This document shows, piece after piece, positions 11,173 to 20,253 of a stretch of DNA of 37,897 nucleotides (position 1 is the first letter of the stretch; each line of letters opens with the position of its first letter). Position numbers and translations under genes: made by a program. Source of the DNA: Actinomycetospora sp. (GTDB lineage Bacteria; Actinomycetota; Actinomycetes; Mycobacteriales; Pseudonocardiaceae); contig JAQSWW010000089.1 of assembly GCA_029266415.1 (NCBI GenBank), positions 1 through 37,897 of the forward strand. The letters run 5' to 3'. The notes under the pieces were generated by a model. The model did no database searches. It worked only from the letters and a program-made list of their open reading frames with translations, and had not been told where the DNA came from.

Positions 11173-12017
11173 GTGGGCTCTCCGGAGCGGGGTCGGGGGA
11201 GGGGCAGGAGGACGGCCGTGCCCTGCGCGGGCGGCGGGCCGGGGTAGGGCGGCAGCGTGCCGCCCTGCGCCGGGCACCGGTCCCGGAACGCGCAGAACGC
11301 GCAACCGGGGCCGGGATTCGGGCGGAAATCGCCGGTGGGGGCGGCGCGGAGGATCGCCGCCCAGACCGCCCGCAGCACCCCGGCGAAGCGTCCGAGCTCG
11401 TCGGCGGTGGGGCGCAGCGTCAGCGTCGTGGCGTCGCCGAGCTGCAGCAGCCGCACGGTGGGCACCACGCCGCGGGCGCGCGCGAGCAGCAGCGCGTAGA
11501 AGCGGACCCCGAACAGCGCCCGCAGCTCGCCGCGCACCGGCGGCGCCGACCCGGACTTGTAGTCGATCACCGTGAGCCCGCCGGGGCCGGTGTCGAGGCG
11601 GTCGAGGACACCGCGCAGGGGCGTCCCGTCGTCGAGCTCGGCCTCGACGAGCAGCTCGCGGGCCTCGGACGTCACGGCCCGGGGGTCCTCGAGGTCGAGG
11701 TAGCGGGCGAGGAGCGCGTCGACGCCCGGGTCGCGGCCGAGCAGCGCGCGGTCGTCGGGCTCGAGGGCGTCGAGGACCTCGTGCGCGAGTGCCCGGGCGG
11801 CGTCGCCGGAGCGGGCGCCGGGCTCGAGGTCGTGCAGCCGCTCGAGCACGGCGTGGACGACGGTGCCGCGCAGCGCCGCGGGCGACGGCGTCTCGGGCAG
11901 GCGGTCGACGGCCCGGAAGCGGTAGAGCAGCGCGCAGCGCCGGAAGTCCGCCGCCCGGGACGGCGAGAGCGCCGGCGCGCGCGGCGGGGCCGCGGTCGTC
12001 ACGTCCCCGGTGCTCAC
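11169..12017 (-). CDS. RecB-family PD-(D/E)XK exonuclease with a Cys cluster
   Basis: The 282-residue protein is a single-domain nuclease of the PD-(D/E)XK class. It shows LSPSRAADFRRCALLYRF at the N-terminus, RGTVVHAVLERL (motif with catalytic His), LRGVLDRLD and TVIDYKSG (the D...(D/E)XK core). Four cysteines at residues 28, 239, 242 and 248 (CX2CX5C at the C-terminus) fit the 4Fe-4S staple found in AddB- and Cas4-like nucleases. It probably degrades DNA in repair or plasmid defence. Rv2119 holds the same position in M. tuberculosis, divergent from trmI. GTG 12017 is the start because a TAACCT -10 box ends 7 bases before it; the frame is open further upstream but that part looks non-coding. 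Confidence 0.86.
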   Translation of the reverse strand: MSTGDVTTAAPPRAPALSPSRAADFRRCALLYRFRAVDRLPETPSPAALRGTVVHAVLERLHDLEPGARSGDAARALAHEVLDALEPDDRALLGRDPGVDALLARYLDLEDPRAVTSEARELLVEAELDDGTPLRGVLDRLDTGPGGLTVIDYKSGSAPPVRGELRALFGVRFYALLLARARGVVPTVRLLQLGDATTLTLRPTADELGRFAGVLRAVWAAILRAAPTGDFRPNPGPGCAFCAFRDRCPAQGGTLPPYPGPPPAQGTAVLLPLPRPRSGEPT

Positions 12018-12024
12018 GGTCGGC

Positions 12025-12030
12025 AGGTTA
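12025..12030 (-). promoter_or_regulatory. Predicted -10 box (TAACCT) for the RecB-like nuclease gene
   Basis: Read on the minus strand, TAACCT ends 7 bases before the GTG start at 12017. This is the leaderless geometry seen repeatedly in this window. Confidence 0.5.
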
Positions 12031-12110
12031 GATGACCACCCCGACAGCTCCTGTCCGCCGCGGGACGCCGCGTCCGGCGCCGGCGGGGGCGATCCGACCG
12101 CCAGGTGGGC

Positions 12111-12167
12111 CGAGGGGCACGTTGCGCATGATCGACAGCCGCCGGCGCCTGCCGAACGTGCCCCTCG
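12111..12167. repeat. 13-base perfect inverted repeat in the recB-trmI divergent region
   Basis: CGAGGGGCACGTT (12111-12123) pairs exactly with AACGTGCCCCTCG (12155-12167) around a 31-base loop. It lies between the two divergent promoters of the RecB-like gene and trmI, about 50 bases upstream of the trmI -10 box. It may be an operator pair or a structured small transcript. A proline/arginine-rich open frame crosses it but does not look like a gene. Confidence 0.6.
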
Positions 12168-12217
12168 CGCGCCGGCGGCGCACCCGCCCGCCCCGGGGCC
12201 CGCCCGCACCCCGCGCC

Positions 12218-12223
12218 TAGGGT
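12218..12223 (+). promoter_or_regulatory. Predicted -10 box (TAGGGT) for trmI
   Basis: TAGGGT ends 8 bases before the GTG start at 12232, and there is no Shine-Dalgarno sequence. This indicates a leaderless or nearly leaderless message. Confidence 0.55.
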
Positions 12224-12225
12224 GA

Positions 12226-13128
<903 letters not shown>

Positions 13129-13246
13129 CGGGGCGGGAGATCGCCCGCGAGGCGACCGAGGGTGACCAGCGGTGATGCTCCGTGGTGGAAGAATCACCCA
13201 CCGTGACGCCGCGCAAGGGGGGCCCGTGAGAACTCCGTCACCAGGA

Positions 13247-13299
13247 CGCTACTCCACGGACACCTCGATTCGCGGGTACGGTTGCGCCACGGAGTAGCG
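13247..13299. repeat. 9-base inverted repeat bracketing the ARC promoter
   Basis: CGCTACTCC (13247-13255) and GGAGTAGCG (13291-13299) are perfectly complementary and enclose the TACGGT box at 13277-13282. The inner bases partly extend the pairing. The right arm lies directly before the ARC ribosome site. This looks like an operator or promoter-spanning element; no regulator is known. Confidence 0.45.
13277..13282 (+). promoter_or_regulatory. Predicted -10 box (TACGGT) for the ARC gene
   Basis: TACGGT fits TANNNT and lies 29 bases before the GTG at 13312, leaving room for a short leader with the strong ribosome site GGAGGAGGG (13299-13307). Confidence 0.45.
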
Positions 13300-13311
13300 G
13301 AGGAGGGCGCC

Positions 13312-13366
13312 GTGACGACTGACGACGACCCCAGGGGCCGATTTCCTCGAGGACGAGGTCGCACTG
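13312..13366 (+). other. N-terminal ARC segment out of frame with the main ARC frame
   Basis: GTG 13312 follows a strong Shine-Dalgarno sequence at 13299-13307 and encodes [10 protein letters not shown], which resembles an ARC N-terminus. After about base 13340 the expected continuation [14 protein letters not shown] appears in the next frame, reading GAT TTC CTC. One extra base in the CCCCAGGGGCC stretch (13329-13339) explains this. In the main frame the only upstream codon marker is a TGA at 13313-13315, so translation from the well-supported GTG would not reach the ARC body. A one-base insertion or a sequence error is the simplest reading. Confidence 0.7.
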
Positions 13367-14902
13367 TTGCGGCGCAAGCTGACCGAATCCCCTCGGCACG
13401 CGCGCATCCTCGAGCAGCGCCTCGGCGAGGCGCAGCAGCGCGTGGCCCAGCTGAGCGAGCGCAACGACAAGCTCACCGACACGCTCAAGGAGGCGCGGGC
13501 GCAGCTCGTCGCCCTCCGCGAGGAGGTCGACCGGCTCGCCCAGCCGCCCTCGAGCTACGGCGTGTTCCTCGAGGCGCACGAGGACTCGACCGTGGACGTG
13601 TTCACCTCGGGCCGCCGCATGCGGGTGGCCGTGTCGCCGGCGGTCGAGACCGCCGAGCTCACGCGCGGGCAGTCCCTGCGGCTCAACGAGGCACTCACCG
13701 TCGTCGAGGCGGGCACGTACGAGCGCATCGGCGAGGTCTGCGCGCTGCGGGAGGTCCTCACCGACGAGGACGGCAGCCGCACCCGCGCCCTGATCATCGG
13801 CCACGCCGACGAGGAGCGGGTGATCCACCTCGCCGACTCGCTGCTGAGCGCCGAGGGGCCCGAGCTCAAGCCCGGCGACTCGCTGATGGTCGACACGAAG
13901 GTCGGCTACGCCTACGAGAAGGTGCCCAAGGCCGAGGTCGAGGAGCTGGTCCTCGAGGAGGTCCCCGACGTCGCCTACACCGACATCGGCGGGCTCTCGC
14001 GGCAGATCGACAGCATCCGCGACGCGGTGGAACTGCCGTTCCTGCACGCGGACCTGTTCCGCACCTACCAGCTGCGCCCGCCCAAGGGCGTGCTGCTCTA
14101 CGGCCCGCCCGGCTGCGGGAAGACGCTCATCGCGAAGGCGGTGGCGAACTCCCTGGCCAAGAAGGTCGCCGAGACGCGCGGCGAGGACAGCCGCGACATC
14201 AAGGCGCACTTCCTCAACATCAAGGGCCCGGAGCTGCTCAACAAGTTCGTCGGCGAGACCGAGCGGCACATCCGGATGATCTTCCAGCGGGCGCGCGAGA
14301 AGGCGTCCGAGGGCACGCCGGTCGAGGACATGATCGACCCCGCGATCCTGCGGCCGGGCCGGCTCGACGTGAAGATCAAGATCGAGCGCCCCGACGCCGA
14401 GGCGGCGATCGACATCTTCGGCAAGTACCTCATCGAGGGCCTGCCGGTCCACGAGGAGGACATCGCCGAGTTCGGCGGCAACCGCCAGGCCTGCCTCGAG
14501 GGCATGATCGAGCGGGTCGTCGAGCGGATGTACGCCGAGACCGACGACAACCGGTTCCTGGAGGTCACCTACGCCAACGGGGACAAGGAGGTCCTGTACT
14601 TCAAGGACTTCAACTCCGGCGCGGTGATCGAGAACATCGTGGGGCGGGCCAAGAAGTCGGCGATCAAGTCGCACCTCGAGTCCCAGCAGGCCGGGCTGCG
14701 CGTGCAGCACCTGCTGGACGCCGTGGTGGACGAGTTCGCCGAGTCCGAGGACCTGCCGAACACCACCAACCCCGACGACTGGGCCCGGATCTCCGGCAAG
14801 AAGGGCGAGCGGATCGTCTACATCCGCACGCTCGTCACCGGCAAGGGCGCGACGCAGGGCAAGGAGATCGACACCGCGTCGAACACCGGCCAGTACCTGT
14901 GA
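13367..14902 (+). CDS. arc: Proteasomal AAA+ ATPase ARC/Mpa with internal loss of Walker B and sensor 1
   Basis: ARC (Mpa in mycobacteria) is the hexameric unfoldase that recognises Pup and feeds substrates into the 20S core. The frame from TTG 13367 encodes 511 residues. It shows an N-terminal Pup-binding coiled coil (about 1-58), tandem OB domains (60-190), the Walker A motif GPPGCGKT (247-253), [22 protein letters not shown], then a jump from EGTPV (315-319) to [15 protein letters not shown]. From memory of M. tuberculosis Mpa, about 51 residues should lie between them, including FFDEMDS (Walker B) and IGASNR (sensor 1); the gap is in frame at base 14323/14324. The C-terminal SNTGQYL docking tail is intact. 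The true start is probably GTG 13312, one frame away. As written, the protein should not hydrolyse ATP. Assembly error is possible. Confidence 0.9.
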   Translation: MRRKLTESPRHARILEQRLGEAQQRVAQLSERNDKLTDTLKEARAQLVALREEVDRLAQPPSSYGVFLEAHEDSTVDVFTSGRRMRVAVSPAVETAELTRGQSLRLNEALTVVEAGTYERIGEVCALREVLTDEDGSRTRALIIGHADEERVIHLADSLLSAEGPELKPGDSLMVDTKVGYAYEKVPKAEVEELVLEEVPDVAYTDIGGLSRQIDSIRDAVELPFLHADLFRTYQLRPPKGVLLYGPPGCGKTLIAKAVANSLAKKVAETRGEDSRDIKAHFLNIKGPELLNKFVGETERHIRMIFQRAREKASEGTPVEDMIDPAILRPGRLDVKIKIERPDAEAAIDIFGKYLIEGLPVHEEDIAEFGGNRQACLEGMIERVVERMYAETDDNRFLEVTYANGDKEVLYFKDFNSGAVIENIVGRAKKSAIKSHLESQQAGLRVQHLLDAVVDEFAESEDLPNTTNPDDWARISGKKGERIVYIRTLVTGKGATQGKEIDTASNTGQYL

Positions 14903-14909
14903 CGGCAGG

Positions 14910-14915
14910 TACCGT
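14910..14915 (+). promoter_or_regulatory. Predicted -10 box (TACCGT) for the lipase-like gene
   Basis: TACCGT ends 7 bases before ATG 14923 and lies 8 bases after the ARC stop codon. It suggests an independent leaderless promoter for the hydrolase. Confidence 0.45.
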
Positions 14916-14922
14916 GTAGGCC

Positions 14923-16176
14923 ATGAGCGACGAGGCGCGCCGGCCGTCCCGCCAGGACCGCAACGAGGTCCGCGGGGCGGCCGGTGTCGCGTCCGAGGCC
15001 GTCGACATCGTCTCGCGCCCGGTGCAGGGCACCCACGAGGCCATCGCCGGCACCGTGTTCGGCGCGCTGCGCCGGGTCGGGCTGGGCGCGGCGTCGAAGC
15101 CGGTCCAGGTGGTCCACGACGGCATCAGCGCGGGTGTCTACGCCGCGGTGCGCGGCATCGGCCACCTGGCCGGACGCGGCGTCGGCGCCGCCGCGTCCCT
15201 GGCGCGTCCGGGGGAGTGGCGCCCGATCACGGGCACGCCCACCGGCGCGGTGCTCACCGGGGCGATCAACGGCCTGGTCGGCGACCACATGGTGGCCCTC
15301 GACAACGACCTGGCCGTCCCGATGGCCCTCTACACCTCGACGGTCACCGACGAGCACGGCGAGCTGCCCGGCGACCCCGAGGAGCTGCGCGCGGTGGTGG
15401 CCGACCACCCCGAGCGCGACCTCACCCACCTCGTGCTGTTCGTCCACGGCCTCGGCGAGACCGAGCACGCCTGGCGCCTCTACGGCGAGGCCAGCGCGGG
15501 GGAGGGCTACGCCGAGCGCGTGGGCTCGGCCATCGGCGCGACGCCGCTGCTGCTGCGCTACAACTCCGGGCTGGGCATCCGGTCCAACGGTGCGGCGCTC
15601 TCGCTGCTGCTCACCGACGTGTGGAACCGCTGGCCCGCGCAGGTGCGCCGCCTCGACCTCGTCGGGCACTCGATGGGCGGGCTGATGCTGCGCCACGCGT
15701 GCCACCACGCGGTGCAGACCGGCCAGCCGTGGGTGGGCGCCGTGCGGCGGATGATCTACCTCGGCTCCCCGCACCGGGGGGCGCCGCTGGCGCACCGCGT
15801 CGACCAGCTCGCCACGCAGCTCCAGCGGTGGTCCCGCTCGCGCGCCTGGGCCGAGTTCCTCGACCGGCGCTCGACGGGCATCCACGACCTCGTCACCGGC
15901 GTGTCCGACACCGAGGTCCCGCTGCTCGCGCACGCGTCGCACCACGCCGTCGCCGCGTGCCTGACCAGCTCGCCGCACCACCCGCTGGCCAACGCCCTGG
16001 GCGACCTGCTGGTGCCCGTCGACTCCGCGGGCGGCGCGATCACCGACGTCCAGCCGCTGACGTCGTCGCACCACTTCCACCTGCTCAACGACCCCGACGT
16101 CCACGAGCACCTGCTGCGCTGGCTCGCGGTGGAGGACGAGGAGGAGCGCGAGGACGACGCGGCGGGTTCGTCCTGA
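14923..16176 (+). CDS. Alpha/beta hydrolase, lipase/esterase (PGAP1-like)
   Basis: The 417-residue protein has an N-terminal region of about 110 residues rich in Val, Ala and Gly amphipathic helices (VDIVSRPVQGTHEAIAG, SKPVQVVHDGISAGVYAAV), probably membrane-associating. A hydrolase domain follows: HLVLFVHGLGETEHAW (oxyanion His-Gly), LLLRYNSGLGI, the nucleophile elbow LVGHSMGGL near residue 249, and IYLGSPHRGAPL. A His near the C-terminus (SSHHFHLLND) completes a plausible triad. It resembles PGAP1-type lipases and esterases acting on lipid or acylated substrates; the substrate is unknown. It sits between ARC and dop, eight residues' worth of spacing after ARC, and overlaps no gene. The acidic C-terminus ends EDEEEREDDAAGSS. 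Confidence 0.82.
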   Translation: MSDEARRPSRQDRNEVRGAAGVASEAVDIVSRPVQGTHEAIAGTVFGALRRVGLGAASKPVQVVHDGISAGVYAAVRGIGHLAGRGVGAAASLARPGEWRPITGTPTGAVLTGAINGLVGDHMVALDNDLAVPMALYTSTVTDEHGELPGDPEELRAVVADHPERDLTHLVLFVHGLGETEHAWRLYGEASAGEGYAERVGSAIGATPLLLRYNSGLGIRSNGAALSLLLTDVWNRWPAQVRRLDLVGHSMGGLMLRHACHHAVQTGQPWVGAVRRMIYLGSPHRGAPLAHRVDQLATQLQRWSRSRAWAEFLDRRSTGIHDLVTGVSDTEVPLLAHASHHAVAACLTSSPHHPLANALGDLLVPVDSAGGAITDVQPLTSSHHFHLLNDPDVHEHLLRWLAVEDEEEREDDAAGSS

Positions 16177-16202
16177 GGGGTGGTCACCGGGCGCGCCTGC
16201 TG

Positions 16203-17369
16203 GTGCTGGGTGCCCTGACGGCGGCCGCCCCGCTCTCGCTGGACACCTACCTGCCGGCGCTGCCCACGCTCACCGCCGACCTGGCGACCACGCCCTCGGT
16301 CACGCAGCTCTCGCTGACCTCGTGCCTGCTCGGCCTGGCGCTGGGCCAGCTGATCGCGGGTCCGCTGTCCGACGTGCTGGGCCGGCGGCGCCCGATGCTG
16401 CTCGGCGCCACGGGGTTCGCGGTGGCGTCGGCGCTGTGCGCGGTGGCGCCGAGCGTCGAGGTGCTCGTCGCGCTGCGGTTCGCCCAGGGGCTGCTCGGCG
16501 CGGTCGGCATCGTCGTGGCACGGGCGGTGGTGCGCGACACCAGCGACGCCACCACCGCGGCCCGGTCGTTCGCCACGCTCATGCTCGTCTCGGGCGTGGC
16601 CCCGATCGTGGCGCCGGTGCTCGGCGGCCAGCTGCTGCGGGTGACGAGCTGGCGGGGCGTGTTCGTCGCCCTCGCCGTCTACGGGACGCTCGCCGGGCTG
16701 GCGGTCCTGCTGGTCGTGCGCGAGTCGCTGCCGGCGACGCGGCGGCGCGCGGGCAGCGCCGCGGCCACGCTGGCGTCGTTCCGGGTGCTGCTCGGCGACC
16801 GCCGGGTGGTGGCGTGCGTGCTGGCCGCGGGCCTGCTCTTCGCGGCGATGTTCGCCTACATCTCCGGCTCGACGTTCGTGCTCCAGGACCTCTACGGGCT
16901 CTCGCCGCAGGGCTTCTCCGCGGTGTTCGGCGCGAACTCGGTGGCGATCGTCGCCTCGGTGCAGGTGGCGGGCCGGCTGGCCGGTTCGGGGCGGGTGCGC
17001 CCGGAGCGGCTGCTGGCGATCGGCCTGCTCACCGCGATGACCGGCACCGGCGTGCTCCTCGCGTCGGCGCTGCTCGACGCCGGGCTCGCGGGGATCCTGG
17101 CCGGCCTGGTGGTCACCGTGATCGGGGTGGGCCTCGTGCTGCCCAGCGCGACGACGCTGACCCTGGCCGACCACCCCGAGCACGCCGGCAGCGCGTCGGC
17201 GCTGCTGGGCACCGCGCAGTTCCTGGTCGGGGCGGGCGTCGCCCCGCTGGTGGGGCTCGCGGGCAGCCGCTCGGCGGTCCCGATGGCGTCGGCCATGGCG
17301 GCGTCGGCGGTCCTGGGCGCCGTGGTGTTCACCGTGCTGTGGCGCACCGCCGCGCGCCCGGGAGGATAG
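16203..17369 (+). CDS. Bcr/CflA family multidrug efflux MFS transporter
   Basis: The protein of about 388 residues has 12 hydrophobic segments and the DHA1 Bcr/CflA signature: PLSLDTYLPALPTL in helix 1, QLIAGPLSDVLGRRRPML (motif A) and RFAQGLLGAVGIVVARAVVRD (motif B/C region). These proteins export drugs such as bicyclomycin by proton antiport in the cytoplasmic membrane. The start is uncertain: GTG 16203 is the first common start codon in frame, but RARLLVLGAL just upstream looks like family sequence, and a CTG at 16173 overlapping the lipase stop (CTGA) would include it. The proximity suggests coupling to the lipase-like gene. No link to the proteasome is evident. Confidence 0.83.
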   Translation: MLGALTAAAPLSLDTYLPALPTLTADLATTPSVTQLSLTSCLLGLALGQLIAGPLSDVLGRRRPMLLGATGFAVASALCAVAPSVEVLVALRFAQGLLGAVGIVVARAVVRDTSDATTAARSFATLMLVSGVAPIVAPVLGGQLLRVTSWRGVFVALAVYGTLAGLAVLLVVRESLPATRRRAGSAAATLASFRVLLGDRRVVACVLAAGLLFAAMFAYISGSTFVLQDLYGLSPQGFSAVFGANSVAIVASVQVAGRLAGSGRVRPERLLAIGLLTAMTGTGVLLASALLDAGLAGILAGLVVTVIGVGLVLPSATTLTLADHPEHAGSASALLGTAQFLVGAGVAPLVGLAGSRSAVPMASAMAASAVLGAVVFTVLWRTAARPGG

Positions 17370-17387
17370 GGGGAGCACGCCGATAGG

Positions 17388-17440
17388 GGAGCTCGACCTG
17401 AGGCCGGGAGACGGAGCGCAGCGGAGCTCGACCTGAGGCC
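17388..17440 (+). repeat. 18-base direct repeat upstream of dop
   Basis: GGAGCTCGACCTGAGGCC occurs at 17388-17405 and again at 17423-17440, separated by 17 bases. A related core GGTCGAGCTCCGC, in inverted orientation, lies at 21108-21120 after prcA. The three copies therefore flank the dop-pup-prcB-prcA unit. Confidence 0.7.
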
Positions 17441-17469
17441 CGGACCGCACCCGAGCCCGCGGACACGCC

Positions 17470-17475
17470 TAGGGT
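17470..17475 (+). promoter_or_regulatory. Predicted -10 box (TAGGGT) for dop
   Basis: TAGGGT ends 6 bases before ATG 17482. dop is therefore probably translated from a leaderless message. Confidence 0.6.
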
Positions 17476-17481
17476 CGGGGC

Positions 17482-18999
17482 ATGACCGCGCGCCGCATCA
17501 TGGGCACCGAGATCGAGTACGGCATCTCCGTCCCCGGCGACCCGTCGGCCAACCCGGTGATCACCTCCACGCAGATCGTCCTGGCCTACGCCGCCGCGGC
17601 CGAGGTACCCCGCGCCCGGCGCGCCCGGTGGGACTACGAGGTGGAGTCGCCGCTGCGCGACGCCCGCGGCTTCGACCTGGGCCCCAGCGCCGGCCCGCCG
17701 CCGGACGCGGGTGACCTCGACGACCTGGGCGCCGCCAACGTCATCCTCACCAACGGTGCCCGGCTCTACGTCGACCACGCGCACCCGGAGTTCTCGGCCC
17801 CCGAGGTGACGACGGCCCGTGACGCGGTGATCTGGGACAAGGCCGGCGAGCGGGTCATGGAGGACGCCGCCGAGCGCGCCGCCACCGTCCCGGGCGCGCC
17901 GCGCATCCAGCTCTACAAGAACAACATCGACAACAAGGGCGCGAGCTACGGCTCCCACGAGAACTACCTGTGCGCCCGCCAGACCCCGTTCCCGACGATC
18001 ATCACGGGGCTGACGCCGTTCTTCGCGTCGCGCCAGGTCGTGGTCGGCTCCGGGCGCGTGGGTCTCGGGGCGTCGGGCGACGAGCCGGGCTTCCAGCTCT
18101 CCCAGCGCGCCGACTACATCGAGGTCGAGGTCGGGCTGGAGACCACGCTCAAGCGCGGCATCATCAACACCCGCGACGAGCCGCACGCCGACGCCGACAA
18201 GTACCGCCGGCTGCACGTGATCATCGGCGACGCGACGCTGGCCGAGTACTCGACGTTCCTCAAGGTCGGGGCCACGGCGCTGGTCCTGTCGATGATCGAG
18301 GACGGCGTCCGGTTCGACGACCTGCGCCTGCTCGAGCCGGTCCGCTCGGTGCACCGGATCAGCCACGACCCGACGCTGCAGGTCACCGTCGACCTCTCCG
18401 ACGGCCGCAAGATGACCGCGCTCGACCTCCAGCGCGCCTACCTCGAGCGCGCGTGGGAGCACGAGGAGCGCGCCGGCGACGGTGAGATCGACCCCATGAC
18501 CCGCGAGGTGCTCGACATCTGGCAGGAGGTGCTCGACGACCTCGGCACCGACCCGATGCGCTGCGCCGACCGCCTGGACTGGGTGGCCAAGCTCAAGCTG
18601 CTCGAGAGCTACCGCGACCGCGACCAGCTGCCCTGGGACTCGCCGAAGCTGAACCTCATCGACCTGCAGTACTCGGACGTGCGCCAGACCAAGGGGCTCT
18701 ACAACAAGCTCGTGCAGCGCGGGTCGATCAAGCGCCTCGTCACCGAGGAGGAGGTGCGCCACGCGGTGACCAACCCCCCCGAGGACACCCGCGCCTACTT
18801 CCGCGGCCGGTGCCTCGAGCGCTACCCGGCCGAGGTGGCCGCGGCGTCGTGGGACTCGGTCATCTTCGACCTGGGCCGCGAGTCGCTGGTCCGGATCCCC
18901 ACCCTCGAGCCCCTGCGCGGCACCCGCAAGCACGTCGGCGAGCTCATCGACAACTCGTCCGACGCGAGCGCCCTGGTCGAGGCGTTGACCAGGGGATAG
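17482..18999 (+). CDS. dop: Pup deamidase/depupylase
   Basis: Dop deamidates the C-terminal Gln of Pup to Glu and removes Pup from conjugates. It belongs to the carboxylate-amine ligase (glutamine synthetase-like) superfamily. The 505-residue protein begins [17 protein letters not shown], with Mg-binding Glu residues near 10-12. The nucleophilic Asp is near residue 98 in [32 protein letters not shown] and the family segment [24 protein letters not shown] are present. The insertion around residues 40-80, rich in Pro and Gly, fits the Dop loop that distinguishes it from PafA. The length equals M. tuberculosis Dop within a few residues. Because Pup here ends in Gln, Dop activity is required before ligation. 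pup follows 73 bases downstream. Confidence 0.97.
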   Translation: MTARRIMGTEIEYGISVPGDPSANPVITSTQIVLAYAAAAEVPRARRARWDYEVESPLRDARGFDLGPSAGPPPDAGDLDDLGAANVILTNGARLYVDHAHPEFSAPEVTTARDAVIWDKAGERVMEDAAERAATVPGAPRIQLYKNNIDNKGASYGSHENYLCARQTPFPTIITGLTPFFASRQVVVGSGRVGLGASGDEPGFQLSQRADYIEVEVGLETTLKRGIINTRDEPHADADKYRRLHVIIGDATLAEYSTFLKVGATALVLSMIEDGVRFDDLRLLEPVRSVHRISHDPTLQVTVDLSDGRKMTALDLQRAYLERAWEHEERAGDGEIDPMTREVLDIWQEVLDDLGTDPMRCADRLDWVAKLKLLESYRDRDQLPWDSPKLNLIDLQYSDVRQTKGLYNKLVQRGSIKRLVTEEEVRHAVTNPPEDTRAYFRGRCLERYPAEVAAASWDSVIFDLGRESLVRIPTLEPLRGTRKHVGELIDNSSDASALVEALTRG

Positions 19000-19032
19000 A
19001 TCGGGAAGCGGGCATCCGGCGCCCGCGGTGGG

Positions 19033-19038
19033 TAGGGT
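19033..19038 (+). promoter_or_regulatory. Predicted -10 box (TAGGGT) for pup
   Basis: TAGGGT lies 34 bases before ATG 19073. The intervening leader carries a GGGAGG ribosome site (19062-19067). Unlike dop, pup has a leader and can be expressed at a different level. Confidence 0.5.
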
Positions 19039-19072
19039 TCGAGGCGCAGTACCGAGGACCCGGGAGGCAGCC

Positions 19073-19267
19073 ATGGCGCAGGAACAGACCCAGCGGCAGG
19101 GCGGGGGCGACGACGGCGACGGCGGCGAGGACAGCACCGCCGCCGGCCAGGAGCGCCGCGAGAAGCTCGGTGAGGACGTCGACACGATCCTCGACGAGAT
19201 CGACGACGTGCTCGAGGAGAACGCCGAGGACTTCGTCCGCGCGTACGTCCAGAAGGGCGGCCAGTAG
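19073..19267 (+). CDS. pup: Prokaryotic ubiquitin-like protein Pup (GGQ form)
   Basis: Pup is the small, largely disordered tag attached through its C-terminal Glu to lysines of target proteins. The 64-residue product starts MAQEQTQRQGGGDDGDGGED. It has the acidic helix EKLGEDVDTILDEIDDVLEENAEDFVRAYVQ that binds the ARC coiled coil, and ends KGGQ. The terminal Gln needs deamidation by Dop. ATG 19073 is chosen over an upstream in-frame start because a GGGAGG site precedes it and the product matches family length and sequence. It is followed after 74 bases by prcB. All family features are intact, so any defect in the pathway lies in ARC, not in Pup. Confidence 0.97.
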   Translation: MAQEQTQRQGGGDDGDGGEDSTAAGQERREKLGEDVDTILDEIDDVLEENAEDFVRAYVQKGGQ

Positions 19268-19272
19268 CCCGC

Positions 19273-19278
19273 TAGCCT
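19273..19278 (+). promoter_or_regulatory. Possible internal -10 box (TAGCCT) before prcB
   Basis: TAGCCT lies 6 bases after the pup stop and 63 bases before the prcB start. It could give separate expression of prcBA; evidence is limited to the hexamer. Confidence 0.3.
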
Positions 19279-19341
19279 CCCGCGAGGCACCGAGACACCC
19301 CCTGCCGCCCCCACCCGCCACCACCCAGGAGCGCCCCACCG

Positions 19342-20175
19342 ATGGAGCCCTCGTCGGCCCTGCCCGCGGCCTACTTCCAGGCCGGGACGGCCTCGTTCGT
19401 CGACTTCCTGCGGGAGGTCCGCCCGGACCTGCTGCCGGGGTCGGGCGCGCGGCCGGTGACCGCCGAGGCGGCCGGCACGTCGGCCGCGCACGGCACGACG
19501 ATCGTGGCCGCGACGTACTCCGGCGGCGTGGCGATCGCGGGCGACCGGCGGGCGACGATGGGCAACCTCATCTCGTCGCGCGACATGCAGAAGGTGTTCG
19601 TCACCGACGACTGGTCGGCGGCGGGCATCGCGGGCACCGCCGGGCTGGCGGTCGAGGCGGTGCGGCTGTTCACCGTCGAGCTGCAGCACTACGAGAAGAT
19701 CGAGGGTGTCCCGCTCACCTTCGACGGCAAGGCGAACAAGCTGGCCGGCATGGTCCGGGGCAACCTGGGCGCGGCGATGCAGGGACTGTCGTTCGTGCCG
19801 CTGTTCGTCGGCTACGACCTCGACGCCGCCGACCCGGCCCGCGCCGGGCGGATCGTGTCCTACGACGTCGTCGGCAGCCGCAGCGAGGAGACCCACTACG
19901 CGGGGGTCGGCTCCGGCTCGCTGTTCGCGAAGTCGTCGCTGAAGAAGCGCCACGACCCCGACGCCCCGGCCGGCGACTGCGTGCGTGCGCTGGTCGAGGC
20001 GCTCTACGACGCCGCCGACGACGACAGCGCCACCGGCGGGCCGGACACCATCCGGGCGATCTACCCGGTCGTCGTCACCATCGACGCCGAGGGCGCGGTC
20101 ATGCTGCCCGCCGAGGAGACCGCCGAGGTCGCCGAGGCCGTGGTCGCGGGCCGCCGCGAGCATCCCGGCGGCTGA
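19342..20175 (+). CDS. prcB: 20S proteasome beta subunit, Ntn-hydrolase
   Basis: PrcB forms the inner proteolytic rings of the 20S core. The 277-residue precursor has a 51-residue propeptide ending AAHG and is self-cleaved to expose Thr52, seen in [11 protein letters not shown]. Counting from that Thr, Asp17 (GDRRATMGN) and Lys33 (RDMQKVF) are in place, completing the catalytic set. The remaining fold includes [21 protein letters not shown] and [19 protein letters not shown], all typical. ATG 19342 follows an ACCCAGGAGCGCCCC leader. The same leader motif precedes prcA. Active-site residues, propeptide and length agree with M. tuberculosis PrcB, so the peptidase itself appears functional. Confidence 0.97.
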   Translation: MEPSSALPAAYFQAGTASFVDFLREVRPDLLPGSGARPVTAEAAGTSAAHGTTIVAATYSGGVAIAGDRRATMGNLISSRDMQKVFVTDDWSAAGIAGTAGLAVEAVRLFTVELQHYEKIEGVPLTFDGKANKLAGMVRGNLGAAMQGLSFVPLFVGYDLDAADPARAGRIVSYDVVGSRSEETHYAGVGSGSLFAKSSLKKRHDPDAPAGDCVRALVEALYDAADDDSATGGPDTIRAIYPVVVTIDAEGAVMLPAEETAEVAEAVVAGRREHPGG

Positions 20176-20176
20176 T

Positions 20177-20215
20177 CCCCCTCCCGCCCGATCCGGAACA
20201 CCCCCTCCCGCCCGA
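20177..20215 (+). repeat. 15-base direct repeat in the prcB-prcA gap
   Basis: CCCCCTCCCGCCCGA occurs at 20177-20191 and at 20201-20215, inside the 78-base pyrimidine-rich spacer between prcB and prcA. The repeat period is 24 bases. The spacer shows no open frame. Confidence 0.7.
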
Positions 20216-20253
20216 CCCCACCCGACCGCCCAGACCCAGGAGCGCTCCCCGCC

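Noticed and set aside
12032-12220. 62-codon Pro/Arg-rich open frame between the RecB-like gene and trmI
   Set aside because: No ribosome site or similarity. It crosses the inverted repeat and its stop lies in the trmI -10 box.
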